Source: Chloroflexota bacterium | Lineage (GTDB): Bacteria; Chloroflexota; Dormibacteria; Dormibacterales; Dormibacteraceae | Reading direction: 5' to 3' | Length of the DNA stretch: 5,712 bases | Assembly (NCBI GenBank): GCA_005888075.1 | Contig: VBKD01000187.1 | Location: forward strand, 1 to 5,712 | In this document: piece by piece, positions 5,555-5,712 of the stretch | Numbering within the stretch: the first letter of the stretch is position 1 | Layout: the number at the start of each line of letters is the position of its first letter | The notes under the pieces: model-generated | The model's database searches: none | What the model saw: the letters and a program-made list of their open reading frames with translations, nothing else | What the model was told of the DNA's origin: nothing | Translations under genes and position numbers: made by a program

Positions 5555-5712
5555 CCAGCTCGATACATCTGACCGTCAACGGAATCGAGCGCGACGTTGA
5601 AGTTGGCGAAAGCACCACGCTGCTCGACTTCATCCGCGACGATCTCCACCTCACCGGGACCAAAGAGTGCTGCGACCTCGGCGAATGCGGCGCGTGCACC
5701 TTGCTCGTCGAC
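5551..5712 (+). CDS. 2Fe-2S (small) subunit of the molybdenum hydroxylase, C-terminus cut by window edge
   Basis: The first 54 codons of an iron-sulfur subunit of the XdhC/CoxS type, usually about 150-170 residues long. It begins TSSIHLTVNGIERDVEV, a plant-ferredoxin-like beta-grasp fold. LLDFIRDDLHLTGTK follows, then the proximal 2Fe-2S cluster motif with Cys41, Cys46 and Cys49 in a C-x4-C-x2-C spacing and GACTLLVD. An extra Cys40 sits where glycine is commonest. The fourth proximal ligand and the second 2Fe-2S domain lie beyond the right edge. The start is GTG at 5551, overlapping the previous TGA by four bases. The frame and family N-terminus support it, and no separate ribosome binding site is needed if translation is coupled. 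In the complex it relays electrons from the molybdenum cofactor of the large subunit to FAD. The large-subunit gene is expected next. Confidence 0.93.
   Translation, partial: MTSSIHLTVNGIERDVEVGESTTLLDFIRDDLHLTGTKECCDLGECGACTLLVD

Noticed and set aside
1..5712. CRISPR arrays, tRNA or rRNA genes, insertion sequences, phage or defence genes
   Set aside because: I saw no regularly spaced repeats, tRNA-like cloverleaf, transposase motif or terminal inverted repeats. Apart from the short gaps, all the sequence is accounted for by six metabolic and transport genes.

Overview
The window is a GC-rich bacterial segment (about 60-65% G+C by eye) with tightly packed genes and third-position G/C codons. 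The sugar-binding protein is a lipoprotein. That would fit a monoderm high-GC lineage such as Actinomycetota or Chloroflexota, but nothing here fixes the taxonomy, and diderm bacteria also make lipoprotein binding proteins.

The layout is two divergent gene groups separated by a 78-base intergenic region (2731-2808). Leftward, on the minus strand, lie a divergent transaldolase-family protein (1678-2730), then a xylose-isomerase-like TIM-barrel sugar isomerase/epimerase (747-1664, TTG start), then a sugar ABC transporter substrate-binding lipoprotein (1-602, cut by the left edge). The first two are probably translationally coupled. The binding protein is preceded by its own strong sigma70-type promoter (TTGACA, 17 bases, TACGAT).

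Rightward, on the plus strand, lie a 617-residue PEP-synthase-like phosphotransferase with the phospho-histidine swivel domain but no ATP-grasp domain (2809-4662), then the FAD subunit of a xanthine dehydrogenase/CO dehydrogenase-type molybdenum hydroxylase (4697-5554), then the start of its 2Fe-2S subunit (5551 to the right edge). The molybdopterin-binding large subunit would be expected just beyond the right edge.

Taken together, the leftward group looks like uptake and breakdown of a sugar or polyol: binding protein, isomerase/epimerase, then aldolase/transaldolase. The rightward group looks like activation and oxidation of a different, possibly aromatic or heterocyclic, compound: a histidine-phosphate-dependent phosphotransferase and a molybdenum hydroxylase. 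Whether the two groups form one pathway, for example breakdown of a glycosylated or nucleoside-like compound, is speculation.

The two most unusual proteins are the transaldolase homologue, whose positions matching TalB Glu96 and Phe178 appear to be Gln and Met, and the stand-alone phosphotransferase, whose architecture recalls the 70-kDa catalytic subunit of phenylphosphate synthase.
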